A DNA stretch of 64,000 nt from assembly GCA_021201335.1 (NCBI GenBank), contig JAJQFD010000044.1, positions 26,356-90,355 of the forward strand, in the 5' to 3' direction. The translations under genes and the position numbers were made by a program. Numbering within the stretch: the first letter of the stretch is position 1; each line of letters opens with the position of its first letter. The notes below the pieces were generated by a model. That model did no database searches. It saw only the letters and a program-made list of their open reading frames with translations, and was not told the DNA's origin. This document shows, in pieces, positions 33,658 to 42,298 of this stretch. The stretch is from Bacteroides sp. (GTDB taxonomy: Bacteria > Bacteroidota > Bacteroidia > Bacteroidales > Bacteroidaceae).

Positions 33658-35662
33658 ATGCTAAGAAATTTATTGATATTCTGTCTATTTTTAGGGATTT
33701 CGACAGAAAATCTTCTTTCACAGGAACGGAAAGGAGAAAAAACGGATAATTTGATGAGGGAATATTATTACAGATGCATGAACTGTATTAATGACCCCAT
33801 AGTTTTGTCCATGGCGGATACACTCTACTCCATGGCCGAAAAAAATAATAATGTACGCATGCAAGCAGTGGCCTTATGTACCAAGGTAGATTATTATTTT
33901 AAAACTCATCATGCAAATAAAAAAGACAGCCTCGTTAACTGGGTAAATCAAGTTAAGAAATTTGCTAAAAAAACAAATCAACCACAATACTATTACTTTG
34001 TCTGGGCAGAAAGATTGGCCTCTTATTACCTTTCTCAGGGAGAATATAATACCGCATTATTCGAAATACAGAAAATGTTGAAAGAGGCTGAAGCGGAAAA
34101 TTTTAAAGAAGGGATTGCCGACTGTTATTCCTGTTTATCCAATATTTATAGCACGAAACAAATGGATGAGAAGGAACTGGAATATCTTCAGAAAGAGATT
34201 GAACTATGTGAAGCCAATGATATTGACAGGTATAATATCGCTATCAATTATAGCAAATCAGCCCGGATTCTGGCAAGGATGCAGAGAATGAGTAAAGCAA
34301 AAGAGCAACTCATGAAAGCGGAAAAACTAGTTAAATCTCCTTATCATTCATTTTATTATAAACTGGCCTATGCATATTATTACATACAAAAAAAATAATT
34401 TGCCCGAAGCGAAAGAGTTGTTGAATGAATGCAAACAAATGTGTGAGAATGACGCTTCTTTATCACCCTATCTCAGTACCTTCTATCATATCGGATTCTT
34501 TTATCATCAGGCAGCTAAAGAATATATTGAAGCCTTGGAAATGGTCAATCTGATGGAGAAAGAAACCAGAAAAAGGGACATGAAAGTAACCCTTGATCTG
34601 ATTAATAAATATAAAGCAGATATTTACTGGGAGATGGACCGGAAAAGTGAAGCAGCTGAATTATACAGACAAGTCCTGGAAATGGTAGCAGAGGAAAAAG
34701 CCCAAAGCGAAGTAATAGCCACCGCCGAAATTACTACTTTACTGGATATGCAAAAGCTTACCAATGAGAAAAAAGAACTGGAAAAAAGAGCTCAACAAAA
34801 AGAATCGATATTTACCCGAACCATCATTCTTATCTTATTGGCTTCGCTGTGTATTGTATTTTTCTTTTTGTACCACAAGAACCAAATGAATAAACAACTT
34901 CAAAAATCACGAGACATATTGGATGAAAGAAATCGCAAACTCCTTAAGACCGAAGAAGAACTGCGAAACGCGAAAGAGAAAGCGGAGAAAAACAGCCAGA
35001 TGAAAACCCAATTTATCCAGAATATGTCGCATGAAATTCGCACTCCCCTCAATTCTATCGTAGGATTCTCGATGTTGCTTTCTGAGTTATTCTCCGAAGG
35101 TGATGATGAGGTGAAACAATACGCTGCAACAATTGAAGAAAATAGTCGGGTGCTTTTAAAAATGATCAATGACATTCTCGACATTTCCGATCTGGATAAC
35201 AATAAGCCTACCAAATATTATCCAACTAATATCAATGCCTGTTGTCAGCGGGCGATAGAGAAAACCAAACCTTTCCTGACTGATGGTGTCAATCTCATTT
35301 TCCATGCTTCTCCGGAAAACCCGGTCGTTGAAAATAATGAAGAATTGCTGCTGCAGGTTTTAGAAAACCTGTTGAATAACGCAGCAAAATTCACACCGAA
35401 AGGAAATATTATTCTCGATTTCTGGCTAAATCAGGAAAAGAAAGAAATTATCTTTACCGTCACTGATACCGGAATTGGAATTCCTCCAGACAAACAGGAA
35501 CAGGTATTCGAACGCTTTTCCAAGCAAAATGACTTCACCCAGGGTGCCGGACTAGGACTTTCAATCTGCCGCCTTGCCGTGGAAAAGCTGGGTGGATACT
35601 TAAAGATTGATAAAGAATACACGAATGGAACCCGGTTTATTTTTGGATTTCCTTTGCGATAA
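33658..35662 (+). pseudogene. TPR-domain sensor histidine kinase, interrupted by an A8-tract frameshift
   Basis: The 5' frame (to 34398) has a signal peptide (ending NLLSQ) and TPR-like helices, and ends YYYIQKK. The 3' frame (from 34370) continues the repeats (NNLPEAKELLNECKQ), then a membrane helix TIILILLASLCIVFFFLY, a coiled coil, the phospho-acceptor FIQNMSHEIRTPLNSIVGFS and an ATPase domain (VLENLLNNAAKF, DTGIGIPPDKQEQVF, GAGLGLSICRLA). Removing one A from AAAAAAAA (34388-34395) makes YIQKNNLPEA continuous, giving about 668 residues. There is no receiver domain. The start ATG is at 33658. As written the periplasmic sensor and the kinase are separated. Confidence 0.82.
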
Positions 35663-35739
35663 ATGATTATTGAATAATCCTTAAAAAACATTATCTTTAT
35701 TATCTTTGTTGAAGGAACGAATAATAAACTGTCTTTAAT

Positions 35740-36180
35740 ATGAATACATTCAAGATATTAGCATTATCAGTGCTTCAAACATTGTTATTTAGTGTGTTTG
35801 CTTACCTGTTTTTTCGTATGCAGGTATTGAATATAGTTCCAGACGGTGCTGCCGCCATTGGTATTATCGGCGGGGCAGATGGACCCACAGCTATATTTGT
35901 TGCAAACAAATTAAATGGCTTGGGTTGGCTAAGTTATTATTTTATCAGCATGATGCTATTATTCTTTGTCAGCAACCTGTCAGGTCTGGTTAAAAACAAG
36001 TTTATCTCCATACTTATTATAACTCTTTGCTGCATGTTTGCCGTAATCGGATTAGTTTTTGCTCTATACAACTTTCTCTGGATAATGATATGTACCTGTG
36101 CAATTATCTTAATTTTAATGCTGGGTGGATATTTTATTACGAATAAGTTTGTCCGGAAATCACCACAAGAAGATCTGTGA
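35740..36180 (+). CDS. small orphan protein with Na+-decarboxylase beta-subunit signature
   Basis: A 146-residue protein with about four hydrophobic segments. DGAAAIGIIGGADGPTAIFV near residues 34-53 is the diagnostic motif of the Na+-pumping oxaloacetate/methylmalonyl-CoA decarboxylase beta subunit, which is normally 370-430 residues long. Only the motif and short flanks are present, and the alpha and gamma subunits are not nearby. It may be a diverged family with its own role. TATCTTTG at 35701-35708 is the promoter. The next gene starts on its stop codon (GTGA), so the two act together. Confidence 0.7.
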   Translation: MNTFKILALSVLQTLLFSVFAYLFFRMQVLNIVPDGAAAIGIIGGADGPTAIFVANKLNGLGWLSYYFISMMLLFFVSNLSGLVKNKFISILIITLCCMFAVIGLVFALYNFLWIMICTCAIILILMLGGYFITNKFVRKSPQEDL

Positions 36181-36671
36181 ACAATGTACCAAACAAAGTT
36201 ATCTTTCTCTTACCATTCGCATTTATGTTGCATAATGGTGAGGAAGCTTTAACTCTTAGCCGCGTTAATCTAAATATTAATACACCGTATCCTTACACAC
36301 TATCCCAATTTGTAATAGCGGTTATCCTGTTTACTATACTGGGATTTGTTCTTGTTTTCTTTAAAGGAATATACAAAAAACCGGAATATTACACATTTGC
36401 GATAACAGGATTTGCAGGCATGCTCTTTTTGAATGTATTTCTACCCCATCTTATTATATCACTGCTCACACTATCCTATACACCGGGATTAATATCCGCC
36501 GTATTTATTCTGTTACCACTCACAAGTATTATTCTTTGGAAAACATACCAGTCAAAACGTCTTTCCGGAAAGCAAATAATGCTCAGTATAGCAACAGGTG
36601 GTATTATTGGTAGTATTCTCGTCGCTATTTTTCTGGGAGTTGGCAGATTAATATCATCTTTATTCTCTTAG
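36177..36671 (+). CDS. HXXEE-domain membrane protein
   Basis: A 164-residue protein with five hydrophobic segments and the HXXEE motif in FMLHNGEEALTLSRV (residues 16-30). The GTG start at 36177 overlaps the upstream TGA (GTGA), giving translational coupling; the next ATG lies inside the first helix and would remove it. The HXXEE family is named for the metal-ligand-like motif and has no established function. It forms a two-gene unit with the decarboxylase-like protein. Confidence 0.75.
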   Translation: MNNVPNKVIFLLPFAFMLHNGEEALTLSRVNLNINTPYPYTLSQFVIAVILFTILGFVLVFFKGIYKKPEYYTFAITGFAGMLFLNVFLPHLIISLLTLSYTPGLISAVFILLPLTSIILWKTYQSKRLSGKQIMLSIATGGIIGSILVAIFLGVGRLISSLFS

Positions 36672-36806
36672 ATCTGTTAGGCATAAGCACCAACATGGTA
36701 AACGTTCACCGATAAAACATTTCCCTCAAATTAAACGTTGATAATGCATTCAAAGCAATAAATGTTGCTTTAGAATTGAGAATATTAATTAGAAGGATAA
36801 AAAGAG

Positions 36807-37442
36807 ATGAAATCCATGCATAAACATAAGGCTCATCCCTGGCACGGGATTAGCCTCGGAGAAAATATTCCACAGGAAGTTACTGCATTTATTGAGATAG
36901 TACCTACCGATACGGTAAAGTATGAAGTGGATAAAGATTCCGGTTACCTTTCAATCGACCGGCCCCAGAAATATTCCAATATAGTTCCAGCACTGTATGG
37001 TTTCCTGCCTAAAACTTACTGTGGAGATTTGGTAGCCGAGTTAACCAATAAATCACTGAATCGTACCGAAATCAAAGGAGATAATGACCCATTGGATATT
37101 TGTGTTTTAACGGAAAAGGATGTTACTCATGGTGATATTATTGCCAAAGTGCGCCCGATAGGGGGATTCCGTCTACTGGATCATGTGGAAGCCGACGATA
37201 AAATTATTGCCGTCCTTAAAAATGACATGATATATGGAGCTTATACAGATATTAGTCAATTGCCCAAACAAATTGTGAAAAGACTCGTGCATTATTTTAC
37301 TACTTACAAGGATTTGCCTACCGACGAAAAACCAAGAATGGTCCTCACCGATATTTATGGACGCAAAACTGCCTTTGATGTAATTATGCGCTCTATTGAA
37401 GATTATAATAAGGAAATTGCGCATCGGGTGGTAGAAGAATAA
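36807..37442 (+). CDS. ppa: inorganic pyrophosphatase (soluble, family I)
   Basis: A 211-residue enzyme hydrolysing pyrophosphate in the cytoplasm. The metal-binding signature GDNDPLDICVLTEKD is at residues 91-105, preceded by KYEVDKDSGYLSIDRPQKYS and YGFLPKTYCGD, and followed by VRPIGGFRLLDHVEADDKII. All active-site Asp/Glu/Lys blocks of family I are visible. It is transcribed alone; a minus-strand small-RNA unit faces its 3' end 25 nt downstream. Confidence 0.93.
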   Translation: MKSMHKHKAHPWHGISLGENIPQEVTAFIEIVPTDTVKYEVDKDSGYLSIDRPQKYSNIVPALYGFLPKTYCGDLVAELTNKSLNRTEIKGDNDPLDICVLTEKDVTHGDIIAKVRPIGGFRLLDHVEADDKIIAVLKNDMIYGAYTDISQLPKQIVKRLVHYFTTYKDLPTDEKPRMVLTDIYGRKTAFDVIMRSIEDYNKEIAHRVVEE

Positions 37443-37467
37443 ATAGAAAAAGTTCACTTATAAACAT

Positions 37468-37530
37468 AAAAAAAGGGATCACGCCTGACCCCAACCTTTG
37501 TTAACCTTAAATCTAATACTATGAAAAACA
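37468..37530 (-). ncRNA. candidate small RNA, copy B
   Basis: Minus-strand TTTG (37563-37566), 19 nt, TACATTTG (37536-37543), then the conserved core with CATAGTATTAGATTTAAGG and GTTAAC, then the hairpin GGGGTCA/TGATCCC (37475-37492) and seven T (37468-37474). No gene follows on this strand before the convergent ppa 3' end, so this copy cannot be a leader of a protein gene and supports an independent RNA. Confidence 0.72.
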
Positions 37531-37747
37531 CATTACAAATGTACTAACTTTTATATTAATAGCAAATTCTACGAGAAAAAAAAGTTGTTTTATAACATGT
37601 TTTAGCTTTCCCAAAAGAAAGTTTTGAATAATCGACAAAATTCTTCCAAGAATAAACAGTTTTTTACGATTACAACGAACTAATAAGAAGGTATAATTGT
37701 TATTTAAGCATTGATCAAACCCAAATTAACACTTAAAAGAAAGCAAT

Positions 37748-38203
37748 ATGAAAATTAGTTCTACATCCACTGTCCTGATCCTGATGACAGTGATGATTTT
37801 ATCTTTATCCGGTTGCGGAAATAATCGCCCGAAAACACAAAACAATGCTATTTCTGACACTGTTGATACACACAATTCACGTAACTCACTCGATTATGAA
37901 GGTACCTATACAGGAACAATACCTTGTGCCGACTGTTCGGGTATTAAGACAGAGCTTACCCTGCATGGAGATACCTACACAATTACCTATATATATGAAG
38001 GAAAAGGAAATGATGTTGAGAATACTTTCACCGAAACCGGTAGTTATACCTGGGATAAGTCAGGTAGTATCATCACCCTGGATCACGATACACTCAACCA
38101 TTGGCAGGTTGCCGAGAATATGTTATTAGCTTTGGATGACAAAGGTAAACAAATAACAGGTGACCTGGCCGATATGTATATTCTCAGAAAAAAACTTGAA
38201 TAA
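37748..38203 (+). CDS. NlpE-like lipoprotein
   Basis: A 151-residue lipoprotein (lipobox LSGC, Cys23). The mature part has YEGTYTGTIPCADCSGIKTE with the CxxC of the NlpE N-terminal domain and a following small beta barrel (YTITYIYEGKGNDVENTFTETGSY). In Enterobacteria NlpE links surface and redox state to the Cpx response; there is no Cpx system here, so a simple lipid- or metal-related role is possible. Length is short because only the N-terminal domain is present. It stands alone. Confidence 0.82.
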   Translation: MKISSTSTVLILMTVMILSLSGCGNNRPKTQNNAISDTVDTHNSRNSLDYEGTYTGTIPCADCSGIKTELTLHGDTYTITYIYEGKGNDVENTFTETGSYTWDKSGSIITLDHDTLNHWQVAENMLLALDDKGKQITGDLADMYILRKKLE

Positions 38204-38208
38204 GTTTG

Positions 38209-38755
38209 TTACAATTCCATTTTCATATCCATCGGACGAATAAACGACCAGTGGTTATGAATAAGTACCAGCGTTTCATAAAGAAGGGCACGTAAAATGA
38301 TGATCTTTTATTTTATGTGTATCAATTTCTTCTTTAATATTCCGGATGGAACTCAGGATTCTATCAAACAGCTTATCATCCAAACGGATAACAGCCATCT
38401 TTCTTTCAAGATCGAAAGAAGAGAGTTTTTGCTGAAATTCAGTATCATTAAAGAATGTAAGAAGAAATTTTTCCTCAAAAATCAATGCATATCTGTTCCG
38501 GATTTCGTTGCAATCCCAACGTCGGATTTCACCAGGAGCAGAAAATATAACATCACCAGGACAAACGCCATACTTCCGGTTATCAATATTGAAAAAACCG
38601 CTTCCTTCCGTTATAAAAGTAATGTCATAATAAGTAAGCGTATGGATGGAAGGCTTGCTGAGATAATGTTTTATATAATCAAGTCTAACCAGATCAACCA
38701 GTAGTTCATCCCCATACTTGGTTCTATAGAATGTATATTGTGGAATTGTTTTCAT
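38209..38755 (-). pseudogene. truncated AraC-family regulator (sensor domain only, frameshifted)
   Basis: The first frame (38276-38755) encodes an AraC-type cupin sensor (YYDITFITEGSGFFNIDNRKY ... GDVIFSAPGEIRRWD) and ends FTCPSL. A shifted frame continues RALLYETLVLIHNHW for a few residues and stops at 38209. The usual C-terminal double helix-turn-helix (about 100 residues) is absent, so the protein cannot bind DNA as AraC does. The shift lies near 38293-38300. It starts 15 nt below the terminator of small-RNA copy C on the same strand. Confidence 0.65.
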
Positions 38756-38769
38756 GGAGTATATAAAAT

Positions 38770-38833
38770 AAAAAAAGGAGTCACGCCTGACTCCAACCTT
38801 TGCTAACCTTAAAATCTAATACTATGAAAAACA
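38770..38833 (-). ncRNA. candidate small RNA, copy C
   Basis: Minus-strand TTTG (38866-38869), 19 nt, TACCTTTG (38839-38846), then the core with CATAGTATTAGATTTTAAGG (one extra T) and the perfect 7-bp hairpin GGAGTCA/TGACTCC (38777-38794, loop from GGCG) plus seven T. Only 15 nt lie between the T-run and the ATG of the truncated AraC gene, so here the unit could also act as a transcription attenuator for that gene. Confidence 0.68.
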
Positions 38834-39206
38834 CAGTACAAAGGTACTGACTTTCCGATAATCTGCAAATTTTGTGTGCGAAAACACATGTTTAATAACA
38901 TGTTTTAGTAATCTGAAAAAGTTTTTAAAAATTAAAAATGCAGAACTCTCAGGTAGCCTTTAAAAATTGGTATACATCAATATGAAGAGGGTCAGGCTTA
39001 ATTATATCTTTAAAATGAAAAATCAAAAAGAAAACATATTTAAAAAATATCTTTCGTTTTTCCTGAAAATAAAGCTTTTCACTTACTGACAACTTTTTAT
39101 AAGCAGACCAACTAGAGCTTAAAACCTGTTAAAAATGGTGGTTTATACTTTTAAATAGCCTGTTTTTTGAGTCTTTTTTTTGAAGATTAAGTACTTAATT
39201 CTCCAT

Positions 39207-39294
39207 ACTTGCAGAGGTAAGTACAAAGACTTGCGCCTGCAAGTACAAAGAGTTGCGCCCGCAAGTATAAAGAGTTGCGCCTGCAAGTATAAAA
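39207..39294. repeat. four tandem 22-bp dyad units
   Basis: The units at 39207, 39229, 39251 and 39273 are each 22 bp. Units 2-4 read A(C/G)TTGCGCC(T/C)GCAAGTA(C/T)AAA(G/A) and contain the hairpin (A/C)TTGC...GCAAG; unit 1 is diverged. No spacers separate them, so this is not CRISPR. The array sits in the 943-bp gap between the truncated AraC gene and the LuxR gene. The GCAAGTATAA element also occurs twice near 61.71 kb. Confidence 0.72.
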
Positions 39295-39591
39295 ATAGAT
39301 GCAAAAAAAGAGACATCTTTTTCTAGATGGAATAAAAAATCGATCAAACTCAAATAATCAAAAAAAACAGCGAAAAGCAAAACACATTATCATATCGCTA
39401 TATCTAAACCAAAAACAAAATCTTTTGACTGCTAAAAATGTATTTTATATTTCTTCTCGAATTCCACTAAAGTCTTTTCCCTGCGATTTTACCGATAAGA
39501 TTGGCCCACACCCCGGAAAAACGAATTCTGAGGGCCTTTCATTAGCAATTTGTCAGAGTTATCAAATTGTCAAACGAATATTCACTCTAAA

Positions 39592-39623
39592 ATTGATCAT
39601 CTTAAAAAATAGCTGTACCTTTG
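39592..39623 (+). promoter_or_regulatory. promoter of the PAS-LuxR gene
   Basis: ATTG at 39592-39595 and TACCTTTG at 39616-39623 are 20 nt apart. Transcription would start near 39630, giving a leader of about 70 nt before the ATG at 39699. Confidence 0.5.
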
Positions 39624-39698
39624 ATTTTCACATAAAAATCGAAGGTTAAAACAAAGATTTTATTTGTTTGAAAATAAAACATACGAAAACAATAACTG

Positions 39699-40478
39699 AT
39701 GCAGTCTTCCATTATTACCCGTGAAAAGATGTGGGCCAAGCAACAAATTGGTTCTGGTGATGTAGATTACAACCTGTGGCAAAAACAAAAAGAAACATTG
39801 CGACACTTATCAAACATCAGTAAAACTTGCACATTTACAGTAGATGTCTTTAAAAGTATTTATGATTTTGCTTCTGACGGTTTCTCTGATATTTTTGGCT
39901 TTAGCCTATCTGAAATAAGGTCTATTGAAGAGCAGGGAGATTTATTGGAAGAAAGGATTCACCCTGAAGATCGTCTAGAACTGATAAAAACCCAGATTAA
40001 GCTCAGTCACTTTATTTATAGTCTGCCAGCAGAAGAACGTAATAATTACCGGAATTATTTTCAGTTCCGTATGCTTAATGCGCAGAAGAAGTATGTAAAT
40101 GTAACCAGTCGCCAGCAAGTACTGTTGAAAGACCGGAACAAGAAAGCATGGATTGTAATGGGAATGATGGATATTTCGGCGGATCAAACACCGTATGATA
40201 AGATTCACTACTCGGTATTAAATCTCACATCGGGTAAAATACTTATTCCTTCTACTTTATTCTCCTCAGAAGCATCCCTACATTCTTCGTTGACGGAGAG
40301 GGAGACAGAAGTATTACAGTTAATTAATCGCGGTTTTCTAAGCAAAGAAATAGCCAATCAACTGAAAATTAGTATTCATACAGTGAATAACCATCGAAAA
40401 AATATTTTACGAAAACTGGAAGTTGATAATGTAATAGAAGCGATTAATAAAGTAAAAGAAAACAGAATCTTATTATAA
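39699..40478 (+). CDS. PAS-LuxR family transcription regulator
   Basis: A 259-residue protein. Residues about 45-165 form a PAS-like sensor (YDFASDGFSDIFGFSLSEIR, RIHPEDRLELIKTQ, a later NVTSRQQVLLKDRNKKAWIV strand pair). Residues about 195-257 form a LuxR-type helix-turn-helix: SLTERETEVLQLINRGFLSK, EIANQLKISIHTVNNHRKNI. There is no receiver domain, so the PAS domain probably binds a ligand directly. This architecture is common in Bacteroidetes. It is transcribed alone. Confidence 0.87.
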   Translation: MQSSIITREKMWAKQQIGSGDVDYNLWQKQKETLRHLSNISKTCTFTVDVFKSIYDFASDGFSDIFGFSLSEIRSIEEQGDLLEERIHPEDRLELIKTQIKLSHFIYSLPAEERNNYRNYFQFRMLNAQKKYVNVTSRQQVLLKDRNKKAWIVMGMMDISADQTPYDKIHYSVLNLTSGKILIPSTLFSSEASLHSSLTERETEVLQLINRGFLSKEIANQLKISIHTVNNHRKNILRKLEVDNVIEAINKVKENRILL

Positions 40479-40499
40479 TTCTTACGAAAGAACATTTAT

Positions 40500-41087
40500 T
40501 TAAATGGGTATCCAGGCAAGAAAATTGTCTGCCACGTGTTCTTTTTGCCATTCAACAAATTCAGGATAAGTACGAATTCCATCGGCAATTACCGCTTTAT
40601 ATACTTGAATTCCCGGAACTTTCCAATCATCAGGAATATCAAATTTTAGTTGAAGGATGATTTCTTTCAATTCAGGAGTAAGAACCTGTATGATTCGATC
40701 AGTTACTTTTTCAACCCATCCATCGTATAAAGATTCTTTTCGGAAATGGATCATATCCAGTTGCCAAAGCCGAAAGTTATGATCCTGATACCATACATTC
40801 CATTCAATACATTCTTCCTCCGTAACAAGCAGGTTTTTATATTGTACTTTCCTGACAGAAGGATTTTGAGCCAGGGTCTGAATAGCCAAAAAGCTGTCCT
40901 TAATATTCACCTCCGGCGTATAAATATGAAAATCAATATCCAGATTCTTCATTAATAAGCCAGATCTTAAAGATCCTACCAGGTGTATTTCAGCACCCAT
41001 ACTTTCCCAGATTTCCATTAAATGAGTACTTTCTATAACCTGCCAGGCTGAATTCTGATTCTGTAATGCAATTTCTGTTATTTTCAT
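40500..41087 (-). CDS. nucleotidyltransferase-fold protein, function unknown
   Basis: A 195-residue protein. HLVGSLRSGLLMKNLDIDFH (residues 35-54) has the nucleotidyltransferase pattern G-S plus D-x-D (Asp50, Asp52), and FRLWQLDMIHF could supply the third acidic residue. I cannot assign a substrate; antibiotic adenylyltransferases and several small-molecule transferases share this fold. Its start overlaps the stop of the MmcQ-like gene by four bases, so it is translationally coupled in the run 42298 to 40500. Confidence 0.6.
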   Translation of the reverse strand: MKITEIALQNQNSAWQVIESTHLMEIWESMGAEIHLVGSLRSGLLMKNLDIDFHIYTPEVNIKDSFLAIQTLAQNPSVRKVQYKNLLVTEEECIEWNVWYQDHNFRLWQLDMIHFRKESLYDGWVEKVTDRIIQVLTPELKEIILQLKFDIPDDWKVPGIQVYKAVIADGIRTYPEFVEWQKEHVADNFLAWIPI

Positions 41088-41446
41088 TTCAGATAAGCCT
41101 CTCTTTTAGCTTTCGGAATTTTTTTTATTACTTCATCTACGGAATGACTGATTAATTTAACAATCAGTTTATCAGGAACATCACTGTCTAAAGTGATTCG
41201 GTGCCAGAGTAAAGTTGATTTTACATGACCGTGATTAATACCCGCATACTTTTCCCGGAGTTCAAGCGTATATTCCGGATTACATTTTAAATCGGCCCAA
41301 AAAATACCGTCTTTTGGTTCCAGAGGCATCATGCAAAACATCTTATCGAACACTTTAAACACAAGTATATTGTGTCCCAGAAAAGGTGTGCTTTCAGTAG
41401 CTCCTTTTATAGCTATGCAATGCTCTCTGAATTGTTCAATATCCAT
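41084..41446 (-). CDS. MmcQ/YjbR family protein
   Basis: A 120-residue protein with the MmcQ/YjbR pattern: CIAIKGATESTPFLGHNILVFKV, KMFCMMPLEPKDGIFWADLK, and GINHGHVKSTLLWHRITLDSDVPDKLIVKLISHS. These small cytoplasmic proteins have a CyaY-like DNA-binding fold; their role is not established. It sits between histidinol-phosphatase and the nucleotidyltransferase-like gene (4-bp overlap), in one transcription unit. Confidence 0.86.
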   Translation of the reverse strand: MDIEQFREHCIAIKGATESTPFLGHNILVFKVFDKMFCMMPLEPKDGIFWADLKCNPEYTLELREKYAGINHGHVKSTLLWHRITLDSDVPDKLIVKLISHSVDEVIKKIPKAKREAYLK

Positions 41447-41461
41447 AAGAATTTATTTGGA

Positions 41462-42298
41462 TTATTCAATCAAACACGATTGCCATTTATGCTGATGCAA
41501 CTCCATAACCTGTGTAAAACCAGCCCTTTTCAATGCCAGCAAAGCTTCAGGCCTTCCACTGTTAATTCGCTCGGTAAAATGCGCATCGCTATTTACTAAA
41601 ACAGGAATTTCCAGGTTTTTCAACAAAGTAAAATGTTTTTCATTGGGATAGAAAGTCCCCAGTTGATGAAAAGCTTTGGTATTGATCTCAACCATATATC
41701 CTTTCTGGGCAATCAGGGAAAAATAATCATGCATCAGACTATCGTACCAAGGCTCGTCCAACAAGCCCGGTCTATAACAAGAAGCATTATAGTGTATTTT
41801 ATCTGCATGACCCAGAATATCAAAACCACCTAAATCAATCATCCGTATGAGGCGGTTGTAATATGTTTCGATTACTTCATTCAGATCACCATTAAAATGA
41901 GTATCTACTATTTCCGCAAATTTGGGAGCAGAACAATCAATATCCACTACCTCATTCTGATGATTATAAAGGAGATGGACTGAACCAATTCGATAATCCA
42001 ATGGTAACTCTTGGAACTTTAGTACGGACGGGTTACTTTCTTCATTCAAGTAATCAATTTCCATACCGATATAGAATTCAATCTGATCGGCATATTCATT
42101 TTTAATCCGGTTACACTCCTTCAGATAAGAAGAAACCTGATCCCAATCCATGGTCCAGTGAGTAGAGAATGGTAATGGAGCATGAGAGGAAATACCATAT
42201 GAAGTAAATCCTTGCCAAATAGCTTCTTTCACAAAATCTTCTAACGGTGCTCTTCCATCACAAAAAGAACAATGACTATGATAATTGGTTAAATTCAT
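41462..42298 (-). CDS. hisK: PHP-type histidinol-phosphatase
   Basis: A 278-residue PHP-domain phosphatase: NYHSHCSFCDGRAPLEDFV (first metal ligands), GISSHAPLPF, FYIGMEIDYLNE, RIGSVHLLYNHQ, FDILGHADKIHYN and PVLVNSDAHFTERI. These are the metal-binding histidines and aspartates of the HisK/HisJ family that removes phosphate from histidinol phosphate in histidine synthesis. It is far from hisG in this window. The start overlaps the ABC-F stop by four bases. Confidence 0.87.
   Translation of the reverse strand: MNLTNYHSHCSFCDGRAPLEDFVKEAIWQGFTSYGISSHAPLPFSTHWTMDWDQVSSYLKECNRIKNEYADQIEFYIGMEIDYLNEESNPSVLKFQELPLDYRIGSVHLLYNHQNEVVDIDCSAPKFAEIVDTHFNGDLNEVIETYYNRLIRMIDLGGFDILGHADKIHYNASCYRPGLLDEPWYDSLMHDYFSLIAQKGYMVEINTKAFHQLGTFYPNEKHFTLLKNLEIPVLVNSDAHFTERINSGRPEALLALKRAGFTQVMELHQHKWQSCLIE

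Noticed and set aside
39207..39294. CRISPR-like array
   Set aside because: Units are directly adjacent 22-mers with no spacers and no cas genes nearby.
39299..39649. 116-codon frame on the plus strand
   Set aside because: Biased, basic, low-complexity composition and no recognisable domain; the faint likeness of SEGLSLAICQSYQIVKRI to a kinase G box is too short to support a relic.
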